Positions 55,521 to 64,000 of a stretch of DNA of 64,000 bases are shown piece after piece (position 1 is the stretch's first letter; the number at the start of each line of letters is the position of its first letter). The notes beneath the pieces were generated by a model that saw only the letters and a list, made by a program, of their open reading frames with translations, was not told the DNA's origin and ran no database searches. The DNA comes from Helicobacter sp. 12S02232-10. GTDB taxonomy: Bacteria; Campylobacterota; Campylobacteria; Campylobacterales; Helicobacteraceae. A program made the translations under genes and the position numbers. The DNA lies in NCBI RefSeq assembly GCF_002272895.1, contig NZ_MLAQ01000001.1:1-64000 (forward strand), read 5' to 3'.

Positions 55521-57937
55521 AAGCGCTCCTTTGGGGTAAGATTTTCAAAAATATTTTGTTTGAAAATATTTTGTTTGTCCAAACAAGGAGAGATGATAAA
55601 AATATCTTGTTCTAGATCATAATCGATATAAATCTTTCCTATGATTTCTAGATTGTCTTTTGTTAGACAGATTTCATCACCTTGTTTGAGAGAGAGAGCT
55701 TCCAAGTTGTTTTTTGAAGTATAGATACCGATTTTTGTCTGTAAATTTTGACTTTGAGCTGTAATATTGGAGAATTGTACTTGAGAATATTTTAAATAAG
55801 CATTAAAAGTTTCATTACAAACAGATTCTATCGGGCTTATTTCATAATCAGAAGATGCTTGATTGAGATTTGTAGGATTTAAGAGATAGCCTCTTTTATC
55901 ATCTCCTCCATTTGTGTAAAAATTTCTAAGCTCATCAAAAGGAATTTTTTTATAACCGACTTCTGTGGGTAACGAATGGGTATAATCTATGAGACTTTCA
56001 CCGTTAAAACCAAAAGCTTGAGCGATATCGCTTAAATCATATCCTTTATAGGGAAGTGCAGGCTTTAAGGGCAAAATTCTGTGTTCAAAACTTGTAAGAG
56101 TGCCTTCAAGTTGATTGAGAGCAGGAAAAATAAAATCGACTTTTTGTTTGGAACCATCTTTGGTGCTGAATTTGTCCGAATCGATTTGATATTCTCCTTT
56201 GGTACGGATTCCAATCGTATTTTCTTCTCCTTTATCTACATCTAAAGAACAAATTAGGGAAATTCCGACTGAATTTGTTTGAGGAGGGATTGGAATGACT
56301 TTGATATTTGTGTTTTTTTCTAAAACAGCAAGCAAGGCAGCAATATTTTCGGCTTTTTTGTGCTTGTAAATATCTTGACCAATGATTAAAATTGGCGCAG
56401 AAGCGGATGCGAGAAGTTTGGATAATTTTTCGTAAGTTTCATAATCGATATTTGCTTGTTCGAGCATTTCATAGTATGGAATTTCAATTGTTTCATCAAT
56501 TTTTTCAGTGACTTCTTTTGGAGGTTGTCCATCTTCTTGAGGAAGCGTTTTTTTGATTTCTTTAGAGAGAGTTTTAAAAATCGTTTTTTTTGTTTCAAGC
56601 AAAGATTGGAGACAATTATTTGGATTTAGATTTAAACTTAAAAGCATTGCTCCAAGCATTATTTCATCGCTTTTTGGAGAATAATGGATTGTCAAGATAT
56701 TTTTCCCAAGTTTTTCTATAAGAGAATCTTTGACGGGGTGGGCATAGATCAAAGAAGCATTTTTATTGAGTTTGAGAGTATTATTGATAGTGTATCTAAT
56801 GAGGGGATTTTCAGTCTTAATCCCTGACCCTAGAGTGATAATGAGATCTGCATTTTTGATATCTGAAAGATTGTAAGTTTGTTGTTGAGAAAGAATATTG
56901 ATAAATTCTTGAAATTTTCTTGTTTCTTCGCAATAAAGTTTAAAGCCGAGTTTTTTTCTCAAACCTTCAATGAGATAGGCTTCCTCATTTGTAATATCTC
57001 CTCCTATGCGAACGGCTTTAGCCTTCTGTATAGCTTCTATTGCTTCATAAAGGTTTTTACTACCTTCTGGGCTTGAAGTGATGTCAAATGCAAATCTACC
57101 TGCCCCGCAGATAGGATTATGATTAAAATTATTGCTTACGCGATAGATTTTAGGCTGTTCTCCTAGAGTATCTTGATGTCTGACTTCATAGTTGATATAG
57201 CATCCTGCTGCACAATGTTGGCAAGTCGAGTTTATTTTTTCAAGTTCCCACGCATTGGAGGTGTAGCTAAAATCTTTATAACCTAATGCTCCTACTGGAC
57301 ACACAGAAATGCATTCGCCACAATCAAAACAAGGAGTTTCGCCGACAAAATCAATCAATGCTTTTTGTTTTCTGCTCCAAACGCTGTAAGGATCTTTTGG
57401 CATATTGTCTTTAAATTTTTCAGGAGAATGCAGATCTGTTTTTACGGCCTTAAGATTGCTTTCTCCAATATTGTCTTTGCAGGTCGTTACGCAACGTTCG
57501 CATAAAATGCAAAGATTGGGATCATAAGTAGTTTGAGCCCAATATTTATGTTCTTTAGGATCATCTTGTACATCAAAGGGCTGGCTTTCTATTTGCATTT
57601 TTAAGGTTAAATCTTGAAGTTCGCATTCTCCGCTTTTATCACACACGCCACATTCCAAAGGATGATTGACATCATAAGTTTGCATAATTGCCTTTCTTTC
57701 GGCCATTATTTCAGAGGTGTGTGTGAAAATAACAGAGTTATTTTTAACCTTTGAATTGCAGCTGTAAATGCGTTTTCCATCCATTTCGGCCATACACATT
57801 TTGCAAGCAACCGTGGGGGAGCAGCCTGTCAAATAACAAATCGCAGGAATATAGATACCATTATTCCTAGCTACTTCAAGAACGCTTTGTCCTTCTTGGC
57901 ATTCTATTTCTTGATTGTCTATTTTTATTTTAATCAT
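55517..57937 (-). CDS. nuoG: NuoG-like Complex I iron-sulfur subunit, second copy
   Basis: An 806-residue protein from ATG 57937. The frame is open further, but that would run deep into the upstream gene. The N-terminal 2Fe-2S domain has CYLTGCSPTVACKMC with a later Cys, the N5-type His/Cys motif is in HPLECGVCDKSGECELQD, ferredoxin Cys sets are CILCERCVTTC and CFDCGECISVCP, and N7-like CQHCAAGC is kept. The rest is a molybdopterin-oxidoreductase-like fold without obvious cofactor motifs. It lies directly after another NuoG and overlaps its end by eight bases. Confidence 0.9.
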   Translation of the reverse strand: MIKIKIDNQEIECQEGQSVLEVARNNGIYIPAICYLTGCSPTVACKMCMAEMDGKRIYSCNSKVKNNSVIFTHTSEIMAERKAIMQTYDVNHPLECGVCDKSGECELQDLTLKMQIESQPFDVQDDPKEHKYWAQTTYDPNLCILCERCVTTCKDNIGESNLKAVKTDLHSPEKFKDNMPKDPYSVWSRKQKALIDFVGETPCFDCGECISVCPVGALGYKDFSYTSNAWELEKINSTCQHCAAGCYINYEVRHQDTLGEQPKIYRVSNNFNHNPICGAGRFAFDITSSPEGSKNLYEAIEAIQKAKAVRIGGDITNEEAYLIEGLRKKLGFKLYCEETRKFQEFINILSQQQTYNLSDIKNADLIITLGSGIKTENPLIRYTINNTLKLNKNASLIYAHPVKDSLIEKLGKNILTIHYSPKSDEIMLGAMLLSLNLNPNNCLQSLLETKKTIFKTLSKEIKKTLPQEDGQPPKEVTEKIDETIEIPYYEMLEQANIDYETYEKLSKLLASASAPILIIGQDIYKHKKAENIAALLAVLEKNTNIKVIPIPPQTNSVGISLICSLDVDKGEENTIGIRTKGEYQIDSDKFSTKDGSKQKVDFIFPALNQLEGTLTSFEHRILPLKPALPYKGYDLSDIAQAFGFNGESLIDYTHSLPTEVGYKKIPFDELRNFYTNGGDDKRGYLLNPTNLNQASSDYEISPIESVCNETFNAYLKYSQVQFSNITAQSQNLQTKIGIYTSKNNLEALSLKQGDEICLTKDNLEIIGKIYIDYDLEQDIFIISPCLDKQNIFKQNIFENLTPKERL

Positions 57938-60188
57938 CTTCATTCCATTGTTTGAGGGTGATTTGTTGATAGGGGTATTTTTGGTTTGAAATTGAGAATT
58001 TTGCGCTTTCAAAAATGGCAATCATTCCCTTAAGATAATCTTGTTCGACAAAATCACATATGAATTCTTTGCCATCAAGTAAAAAGGAAACTTTTTGGTC
58101 AGAGGAAATCTTATTGGCAATTCTGAATTGCTTAGAACCTAAAATTTTGGGAGATCCAAACCCTAAAAAATTTCCTGAATTTTTAGGAATATATAAAACA
58201 GATCCATTGGTTTCGGGTAGAAACTCAATGGTTTTAAGTTGGGTAGGAGTCTTTGAAATAAAAGATTTTGGAGTTAGTTCATATCCTCGGATCTCATTGC
58301 CATTTTTGTCAAATTGATTGGGCAAATCATCATAGAGAATGTTTTTAAATCCTTTTTCTAAGGGGAGTTGGTGGGTAAGCTCCATCAAAAACGTCTCTTT
58401 CATGCCAAAATTTTGAGCAATATCACAAATATCATAACCCTCATAAGGGAGTGAGGGTGTGAGTGGCAACAAATGATAGTCTGTATTTACAAAAGTTGCT
58501 TCAAGTTGGGATAAAGCTGGGATAATAAAATCATTTTTTGGAGCAAAGTCAGGATTTTCATTGTATGCAATGTCATCAAAAAGAGGATTGAGAGAAAAAT
58601 CTCCTTGCGCCCTATAACCGACAACACCATCATTCTCATATTCGTCTTGATCAAGATTGCATATCAGAGAAATACCCACAGCATTCCCGCTTGGCGAAAG
58701 GACGATAATTTTTAAATGGGTATGTTTTTCGAGTAATCCAAGCATATGGGCAATCTCTTCAGAATGTGGATGATAAAAAAGTTCGTGACCGACAAATAGC
58801 GCAGGATTTTTGGATTTTTCCAATATTTGGGCCAAGTTTTGGATTTCTTCTTCACCAGCATTGGATTCTGAGCTCAAATAACCAATATCTAGGTTTTGAA
58901 TAAAATCAAAAATTTCTTTTTCAAATGGGACATTTTTTAAGAATTTAGCCATCATTAAGGCTACAACACCTAATTCTGTGCCAACTTCATATTGAATATA
59001 GTCGTGTTTTTTTAGACGTTCATCAGGAATAGGGTGCAAGCATACGTATTTGGTTTTTTTGGTTGTGATAGTTTTGATAAGATGGCTTTTTAACACCGGC
59101 ATTTCATCAAAAATAAAACTTCCCATCGTGATACAGAAATCAATATTTTCAAGTATATTATTTGTGCTATAAACAGGTGCGCCTGAAGTCGATTTGAGTT
59201 TGGTGATAAAGTTTTGATAAACTCTCCCGTCTTCACAGTAAAGTTTGAGACCTAATTTATTTTTAAGATAGTTCAAAACAAATGCTTCTTCATTGGTAGT
59301 TTGTGTCCCAATCCTAATGGAGCGAGCTTTTTTGAAAGCTTGGATTGCTTGTTGCAGTGCAGAATCATTTTTTTCTAAAACGGGTGCATTGACAAAATGA
59401 TGCCTGCCTGAATGGCAGAGCTGAGCAAACTCCATTTGTGTTGTACTCCTATAAATTTTTTTATTTTTTGAAATATGAGTGGCTTGATTTGTATTTTTGA
59501 CTTCATAAACGATATAACATCCCAATGCACAATTCATACACGAGCTAGGTATTTTTTCAAGCTCCCACGCATTGGATTTGTATTGGAATCTTTGTGAAAT
59601 CATTGCCCCAGTTGGGCATACACTGACGCATTCATCACAATCTTCACAATAGTTTTCTTCGTTTAGACCTATTTTTGATTGGTATCCTCCAGTGATTACT
59701 TTAAGATAATTGTTCCCTACAATCTGGTTGCAAGTTCTAGCACAGCGTTCGCATAAAATGCAAAGACTTTCATCATAGATTTTATTTTTAAAAGATAAAA
59801 AATCATCTTGCTTTTGTTTGGCACCAAAAGTTTGAAATGGAATTTTGGTTTCGAGCACCTTATCTTGAAGTTCGCATTCTCCACTTTTGTCACATACACC
59901 ACATTCTAATGGATGATTGATGCATAAAAATTTCATAATTTCTTGGCGGTATTGTTGCAATCTTGGAGTATTGGTATAGATTTTAGCTCCTGTGATGGCA
60001 GGGCTTTTGCACGAGGCAATAATATTGCCATTACTTTCTTCCACGATACACATCCGACATGCTCCTACAGGAGAAAGCTTTGGCAGATGGCAAAGGGTAG
60101 GGATATAGATTTTGTTTTTTCTAGCAACATCAAGAATGCTTTCACCCTCATTGAAAGAAAATTTCTGATCATTAATATGTATTTCCAT
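57930..60188 (-). CDS. nuoG: NuoG-like Complex I iron-sulfur subunit, first copy
   Basis: A 752-residue protein from ATG 60188, overlapping the previous stop by one base (TAATG). The Fe-S motifs mirror the second copy: CHLPKLSPVGACRMC, HPLECGVCDKSGECELQD, CILCERCARTC, CEDCDECVSVCP and CMNCALGC. The C-terminal domain is divergent from copy 2 but shows parallel blocks, such as the RIGTQTTNEEAFVL and NAVGISLICNLD stretches. It is closest to the NuoF-like protein in gene order. Which copy occupies the standard NuoG position is unknown. Confidence 0.9.
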   Translation of the reverse strand: MEIHINDQKFSFNEGESILDVARKNKIYIPTLCHLPKLSPVGACRMCIVEESNGNIIASCKSPAITGAKIYTNTPRLQQYRQEIMKFLCINHPLECGVCDKSGECELQDKVLETKIPFQTFGAKQKQDDFLSFKNKIYDESLCILCERCARTCNQIVGNNYLKVITGGYQSKIGLNEENYCEDCDECVSVCPTGAMISQRFQYKSNAWELEKIPSSCMNCALGCYIVYEVKNTNQATHISKNKKIYRSTTQMEFAQLCHSGRHHFVNAPVLEKNDSALQQAIQAFKKARSIRIGTQTTNEEAFVLNYLKNKLGLKLYCEDGRVYQNFITKLKSTSGAPVYSTNNILENIDFCITMGSFIFDEMPVLKSHLIKTITTKKTKYVCLHPIPDERLKKHDYIQYEVGTELGVVALMMAKFLKNVPFEKEIFDFIQNLDIGYLSSESNAGEEEIQNLAQILEKSKNPALFVGHELFYHPHSEEIAHMLGLLEKHTHLKIIVLSPSGNAVGISLICNLDQDEYENDGVVGYRAQGDFSLNPLFDDIAYNENPDFAPKNDFIIPALSQLEATFVNTDYHLLPLTPSLPYEGYDICDIAQNFGMKETFLMELTHQLPLEKGFKNILYDDLPNQFDKNGNEIRGYELTPKSFISKTPTQLKTIEFLPETNGSVLYIPKNSGNFLGFGSPKILGSKQFRIANKISSDQKVSFLLDGKEFICDFVEQDYLKGMIAIFESAKFSISNQKYPYQQITLKQWNEDD

Positions 60189-62113
60189 TATACCACCGCC
60201 ATTGCGATGTAATAACATCGCATACATCTTTGAGCTTCCTTGAGAGCATCTTGATTGGAAAGACCGCGATTAACTTCAAGAAAGCTATGTTTTCTTTCTT
60301 CTGCAGCCACTATTTGGTTGTGTGCGCGTTGTACTCCCTTTATCCATCCCTGAATTTTTTCGTCTTTGTTGAATACGCCGATTTTTCTGAGATAGTCTTC
60401 CATTTTTTCTTCATCGCTTAAGCTTGTTTCTCCAGTTTGGATATAGCGTTTTACAACACTTGCGACGCGTTTGCCTTGCCCAACGGCATTTACAATCGTG
60501 AGGGGACCGCTCACGCAATCACCACAGCCAAATACACCTTTTTTACTTGTTTCAAAAGTGCCAATTTCAGTTTGGAGAGTTCCCCATTTGCTTATTTGAA
60601 TTTTCCATTCTTTAGGGAGATAGGAAAAATCAGGAGTTTGAGAGATTGCAGGGATCAGGATATCGCATTGAATTTTTATTGGGGCTTGATCAATTTTGAT
60701 AAGCTCTCCTTTGGGTGAAGAAGAGGTTTTTTTAAGTTCAAATTTTATAATTTCAAGAGAGGTTATTTGTCCGTCTTGAGAATGGATGCAATCAACTGCA
60801 GAAAGAAATTCAAATTTTACGCCTTCTTCAAGACTTTCGTGATATTCTTCTTTAGAAGTATTCTTAATGATAGTTTCTTCATCTCGCCGATATAGCATTG
60901 TTACAGATTTTGCTCCAAGTCTTACTGCACACCTTACGACATCCATTGAAGTGAATCCGCCGCCGACGCAAACAATATTTTTTCCCTTAATATTTGGTAA
61001 TGTTCCGATGTTAAATTTTTGAGCTAGATTGACTTCGTCCATAAACTTGATTGCAGGGATATAGCCTTTCAATTCAGGATTTTCATCGGGAATACCAAGC
61101 GTTTTTGAAATTCTTGCTCCTGTTGCCAAAATAATTGCTTGATGAGATTTTTCAAGCGCTAGCATTGAATTTTCATCCATCGGGCTGGAGGTGTGGAATC
61201 TGACACCGATTTTTTTAAGCATATCGATATCGTGATTGTAGTGAGAAATAGGCATTCGATAATCAGGAACCCCCACAGCCACTTCTCCTCCCAAAACAGG
61301 CAAGGCTTCATACACATCTGCTTTTATACCCTCTAAAGCAAGATAATATGCTGCACTAAGTCCGCCCGGACCTGCACCGATGATGGCAACTTTTGAATTT
61401 AAATCAGTTTCTTTTGGAATTTTTGGGTGTTGGTAGGGTAGATGCATATCGTATTCATAATCTGCACCAATGCGTTTAAGCTCCATAATACTGATAGGCT
61501 CATCCAATACCAAACGCCGGCAAGCGCTTTCACAAGGATGCGGGCATACTCTCCCACATACTTGAGCCAAAGGCATAGAACTTCTTGTAGCACTCAAAGA
61601 ATTTGCAAAGAGCATATCTCTCACGCCTTCTATATAGCCTGGTATATTGACGTGTGAAGGGCAAGCATCTGTGCAAGGTGCAGTAATTTTGGAAATATAA
61701 TGTTGGGATTGAACTTGTTTTTTGGGATTTAAAAAAATTTCTTTTTTTGACTCTAGCATTTGCAAAATCGGCTTTGGAGTTGTTTTGCCGATTTCACATT
61801 TACTTGCTGCCATCATCAGATGGCACACTTCTTTTAAATGTAAAATATCTTCAGAAGAGGTATTAGAATTATTTTGGATTTTATCAAGCAATTCATAAAG
61901 AACTCTCCCGCCATATTTTCCAGGTGTGCATCTCCCGCACGCTTCAGCATAGCATTGATATTGAAAGGCATAATTTTTGAGCATATCTAAAATATCAGTA
62001 TTTTCATCAAATACTACAGCTCCATCCCACCCCACGAATGCTTTGAGATTATCGGTCTGAAGATCGTGTGGAAAATCTTGAGTTGGAATGGAGTAGGGAA
62101 TGAAAGGATACAT
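60188..62113 (-). CDS. NuoF C-terminal region fused to GltD-like FAD/NAD(P)H oxidoreductase
   Basis: A 641-residue protein at the nuoF position. Residues about 25-115 match the end of NuoF (FVGWDGAVVFDENTDILDML, then EACGRCTPGKYGG). Three N3-cluster cysteine positions are kept (Cys59, Cys62, Cys106; the 47-residue interval is conserved), but the third is Gly65. The NuoF FMN/NADH domain is missing. Residues about 145-640 are a GltD-type module: Fe-S cysteines CTDAC and CGRVCPHPCESAC, FAD motif GAGPGG at 246-251, NAD(P)-binding GGGFTSMD at 384-391 followed by LYRRDE, and GCGDC. It probably feeds NAD(P)H electrons into the two NuoG subunits. Donor preference is unproven. Confidence 0.88.
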   Translation of the reverse strand: MYPFIPYSIPTQDFPHDLQTDNLKAFVGWDGAVVFDENTDILDMLKNYAFQYQCYAEACGRCTPGKYGGRVLYELLDKIQNNSNTSSEDILHLKEVCHLMMAASKCEIGKTTPKPILQMLESKKEIFLNPKKQVQSQHYISKITAPCTDACPSHVNIPGYIEGVRDMLFANSLSATRSSMPLAQVCGRVCPHPCESACRRLVLDEPISIMELKRIGADYEYDMHLPYQHPKIPKETDLNSKVAIIGAGPGGLSAAYYLALEGIKADVYEALPVLGGEVAVGVPDYRMPISHYNHDIDMLKKIGVRFHTSSPMDENSMLALEKSHQAIILATGARISKTLGIPDENPELKGYIPAIKFMDEVNLAQKFNIGTLPNIKGKNIVCVGGGFTSMDVVRCAVRLGAKSVTMLYRRDEETIIKNTSKEEYHESLEEGVKFEFLSAVDCIHSQDGQITSLEIIKFELKKTSSSPKGELIKIDQAPIKIQCDILIPAISQTPDFSYLPKEWKIQISKWGTLQTEIGTFETSKKGVFGCGDCVSGPLTIVNAVGQGKRVASVVKRYIQTGETSLSDEEKMEDYLRKIGVFNKDEKIQGWIKGVQRAHNQIVAAEERKHSFLEVNRGLSNQDALKEAQRCMRCYYIAMAVV

Positions 62114-62114
62114 T

Positions 62115-62345
62115 TTACTTCCTTTTTTTCACCACAAGGGTCCAATCAACCTGATTAAATCTGATTGAATTCATTAACTCGTCCCCACGACTCTTGATAA
62201 ATTCTGCGCTTTTGGGAACATTTGAAAAATCCCCGACTTCAAAAATAAAAATTCCAACTTCTCCATTTTGGAGTTCTGAATCAATGATTTCACCCATACG
62301 ATCGTAAAAATCATTTTTCAAATGCCTTAAATCAAATCTTTTCAT
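62115..62345 (-). CDS. Small Complex I-associated protein at the nuoE position
   Basis: A 76-residue protein between nuoD and the NuoF-like gene, where H. pylori has HP1264. It contains [20 protein letters not shown] and ends WTLVVKKRK. It has no 2Fe-2S cysteines, so it is not a normal NuoE. It overlaps nuoD by four bases and lies one base before the next gene. Confidence 0.75.
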   Translation of the reverse strand: MKRFDLRHLKNDFYDRMGEIIDSELQNGEVGIFIFEVGDFSNVPKSAEFIKSRGDELMNSIRFNQVDWTLVVKKRK

Positions 62346-63571
62346 CTATCCACCTCGCCAAAAACTGCATTTGTAGAGCCGATAATAGCAACAGCATCAG
62401 CTAAATAATGTCCGATGAGAAGATCTTGCAATGCCCCGATATGAAAAAAACTCGGAGCCTTGATTTTGACACGATGCGGATATGGATTTCCCTCAGAGTG
62501 GATAAAAAATCCCAATTCACCCTTGGGGGATTCTGTGGGGGCATAAACTTCGCCTTTAGGTGGTCTCATTCCTTGAGTAACCAAGACAAAATGTTGCATT
62601 AAAGCATAATTTTGCGTCATAATATCTTCTTTGGGCGAAGAAATATAATCAGGAACTTTCGCCATCAGTAAAGTGCTAGTTTGTGGGTATATTTTTATAA
62701 GTTGTTTTAAAATTTTAATAGATTCTCTGATTTCTTGCATATAAAGCCTATATCTTCCGTAGCAGTCCCCACTATCTGTGATTGGGATATTAAAATCCAA
62801 TTCTCCATAAAGTTCATAGGGCTCTTCCTTGCGAATATCATAACAAATTCCTGTCGCTCGGAGCATAATCCCACTCATTCCCCAGTTTTTCGCCATTTCT
62901 TGAGAAACTTTTCCTACATTTTCTAGGCGCGCTTTCCAAATGCGGTTTTTATCAAGCAATCCCTCTATGAGTGCGACAGTTTCATAAGTTTCACGAATGA
63001 ATTTTTCAAGATTGTTACACCAATTTTGAGGTAAATCCAATGGGGCGCCTCCAATACGTATGGCATTATGAGTCAGTCTTGCTCCACAATAGTCTTCCAT
63101 CAGATCTAAGCCATATTCTCTTGTTTTAAAACAATATAAAAACATTGAAAGTGCGCCTACATCCATAGCATGGACGCCGATAAAGAATATATGAGAAATG
63201 ATTCGATTGAGCTCTAAAAGCATTGTTCGAATAACTTGTGCTCTATCAGGTATCTCTATATCCAAAAGTGTTTCAACCGCGTGTGCAAAGGCATAATTAT
63301 TGCTAGTAGCAGCTGTATAATCAAGCCTATCGGTTGTAGGCATAAATTCATTATAAATCATATTTTCAGCAAGCTTTTCAATCCCTCGATGTAGATAACC
63401 GATATCAGGGGTAGCTTTAATGATTTTTTCTCCTTCAAGTTCTAAAATAAGTCGGAGTTGTCCGTGCGAAGACGGGTGTTGCGGACCAAAATTTACAATC
63501 ATTTTGTCATCATCTTGCTCGAAGATAATATTTTCAAATTGAGGTTTTAATCGAGTATAGGTTTGCACCAT
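62342..63571 (-). CDS. nuoD: NADH-quinone oxidoreductase subunit D
   Basis: A 409-residue 49-kDa-type subunit. ATG 63571 with AAAGGCG upstream gives the family start; the longer in-frame extension overlaps nuoC and is rejected. Landmarks are [44 protein letters not shown], and the quinone-site [10 protein letters not shown]. It begins one base after the nuoC stop. Confidence 0.97.
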   Translation of the reverse strand: MVQTYTRLKPQFENIIFEQDDDKMIVNFGPQHPSSHGQLRLILELEGEKIIKATPDIGYLHRGIEKLAENMIYNEFMPTTDRLDYTAATSNNYAFAHAVETLLDIEIPDRAQVIRTMLLELNRIISHIFFIGVHAMDVGALSMFLYCFKTREYGLDLMEDYCGARLTHNAIRIGGAPLDLPQNWCNNLEKFIRETYETVALIEGLLDKNRIWKARLENVGKVSQEMAKNWGMSGIMLRATGICYDIRKEEPYELYGELDFNIPITDSGDCYGRYRLYMQEIRESIKILKQLIKIYPQTSTLLMAKVPDYISSPKEDIMTQNYALMQHFVLVTQGMRPPKGEVYAPTESPKGELGFFIHSEGNPYPHRVKIKAPSFFHIGALQDLLIGHYLADAVAIIGSTNAVFGEVDR

Positions 63572-63572
63572 T

Positions 63573-64000
63573 TTAACGCCTTTCTTTGAGCATTTTTGGT
63601 TTTTTAGAATCAAGATTTTTGACAAATGCAGCTTTAGCTTGTTTTTGGGTATTGAGGTTGAAGTTATTTTGCGTACCTCTTTCTTTCTCAAATCCGATTC
63701 TAGCAAAATTAAACGTATCTTTTTCGTCAATCCTAGCACTGTCTCTTTGTTCAGGTCCAATGATACTGCGGTATTCTTTGCCAAAAATCTTATCGATTTC
63801 ATACCACGAAGCGTTTTCATCACCTTTTAGAGGATAGGATTTTAAAAGAGGATGTCCTACCCAGTCTTGAGGCATTAAGATACGATTTAAATGTGGGTGA
63901 TTTTCAAAAATGATACCAAGCATATCATAAGCTTCTCTTTCAGTCCATAAGGCACATCGAAACTCTCCACTTAAAGATTCGATGGTTTCATTCGGGGATA
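63573..64000 (-). CDS. nuoC: NADH-quinone oxidoreductase subunit C (5' end outside window)
   Basis: The C-terminal 141 residues of NuoC. The frame runs off the right edge. The signature [20 protein letters not shown] followed by [20 protein letters not shown] is diagnostic. A charged tail after the core ([10 protein letters not shown], ending KPKMLKERR) is longer than in many species. nuoA and nuoB would be upstream, outside the window. Confidence 0.93.
   Translation of the reverse strand, partial: SPNETIESLSGEFRCALWTEREAYDMLGIIFENHPHLNRILMPQDWVGHPLLKSYPLKGDENASWYEIDKIFGKEYRSIIGPEQRDSARIDEKDTFNFARIGFEKERGTQNNFNLNTQKQAKAAFVKNLDSKKPKMLKERR

Noticed and set aside
58060-60212. Open frames on the plus strand across the nuoG genes
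   Set aside because: They lie opposite clear NuoG coding sequence with intact Fe-S motifs and have no recognisable content.
63572-63823. N-terminal extension of NuoD
   Set aside because: It lies within nuoC in another frame, and the internal ATG at 63571 has a suitable ribosome-binding site and normal NuoD start.
1-64000. CRISPR array, rRNA operon or intact insertion sequence
   Set aside because: I found no spaced direct repeats, no rRNA-like sequence and no complete transposase anywhere in the window.

Overview
The window looks like the chromosome of a Helicobacter species other than H. pylori, most likely an enterohepatic one. It is AT-rich and has compact same-strand operons. The tmRNA tag peptide is of the Helicobacter type, Dps/NapA is present, and the nuo operon lacks ordinary NuoE/NuoF. 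From memory, several blocks keep H. pylori gene order: flgI-flgJ-flgS-napA-(DUF2018)-ispB-hemA-proS-hemC, lolA/secA/lolC-E, HIT/NifS-like, and algC-pflA-nuo. A type VI secretion system (T6SS), hisD and a TorA-type reductase set it apart from H. pylori. The species assignment is inference.

Region 1 (1-14429) is accessory. A same-strand array of paralogous exported proteins comes first: one partial copy, three full copies, and a fifth broken copy further right. Next is a T6SS sheath/baseplate operon (tssB-C-E-F-G) whose last three junctions have no spacer. It is followed by a poly-G tract, an unrecognised two-gene operon and several broken reading frames. The 3' end of a minus-strand tRNA-Pro faces this block, as expected if the tRNA is an island boundary. 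A 42-residue lipoprotein gene lies between them.

Region 2 (14894-25894) is conserved core on the plus strand. A candidate sigma-54 promoter precedes flgI, flgJ and flgS. Then come napA, hisD, a DUF2018 gene, a small exported protein, ispB, hemA, proS, fxsA, hemC and thiE.

Region 3 (25910-39312) holds an RRM protein, a LolC/E permease, secA, divergent lolA, and ssrA (tmRNA) with a decayed integrase immediately downstream. After these come an outer-membrane protein, a HIT protein, a NifS-like aminotransferase, DUF3972 and DUF89 genes, and a TorA-type reductase with its cytochrome c.

Region 4 (39313-64000) begins with a GMP synthetase carrying an inserted GNAT-like domain. A small membrane protein follows. 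Then a long minus-strand series runs from nuoC (cut by the window end) through nuoN, pflA and algC/manB to a chemoreceptor. In the nuo operon the usual NuoE/NuoF are replaced by a 76-residue protein and a 641-residue protein. The latter joins the NuoF C-terminal region to a complete GltD-like FAD/NAD(P)H module, and two NuoG paralogues follow it.

The most notable features are the remodelled Complex I input module, the GNAT insertion in GuaA, the array of duplicated eight-cysteine exported proteins beside the T6SS, and the poly-G tract before the unknown two-gene operon.
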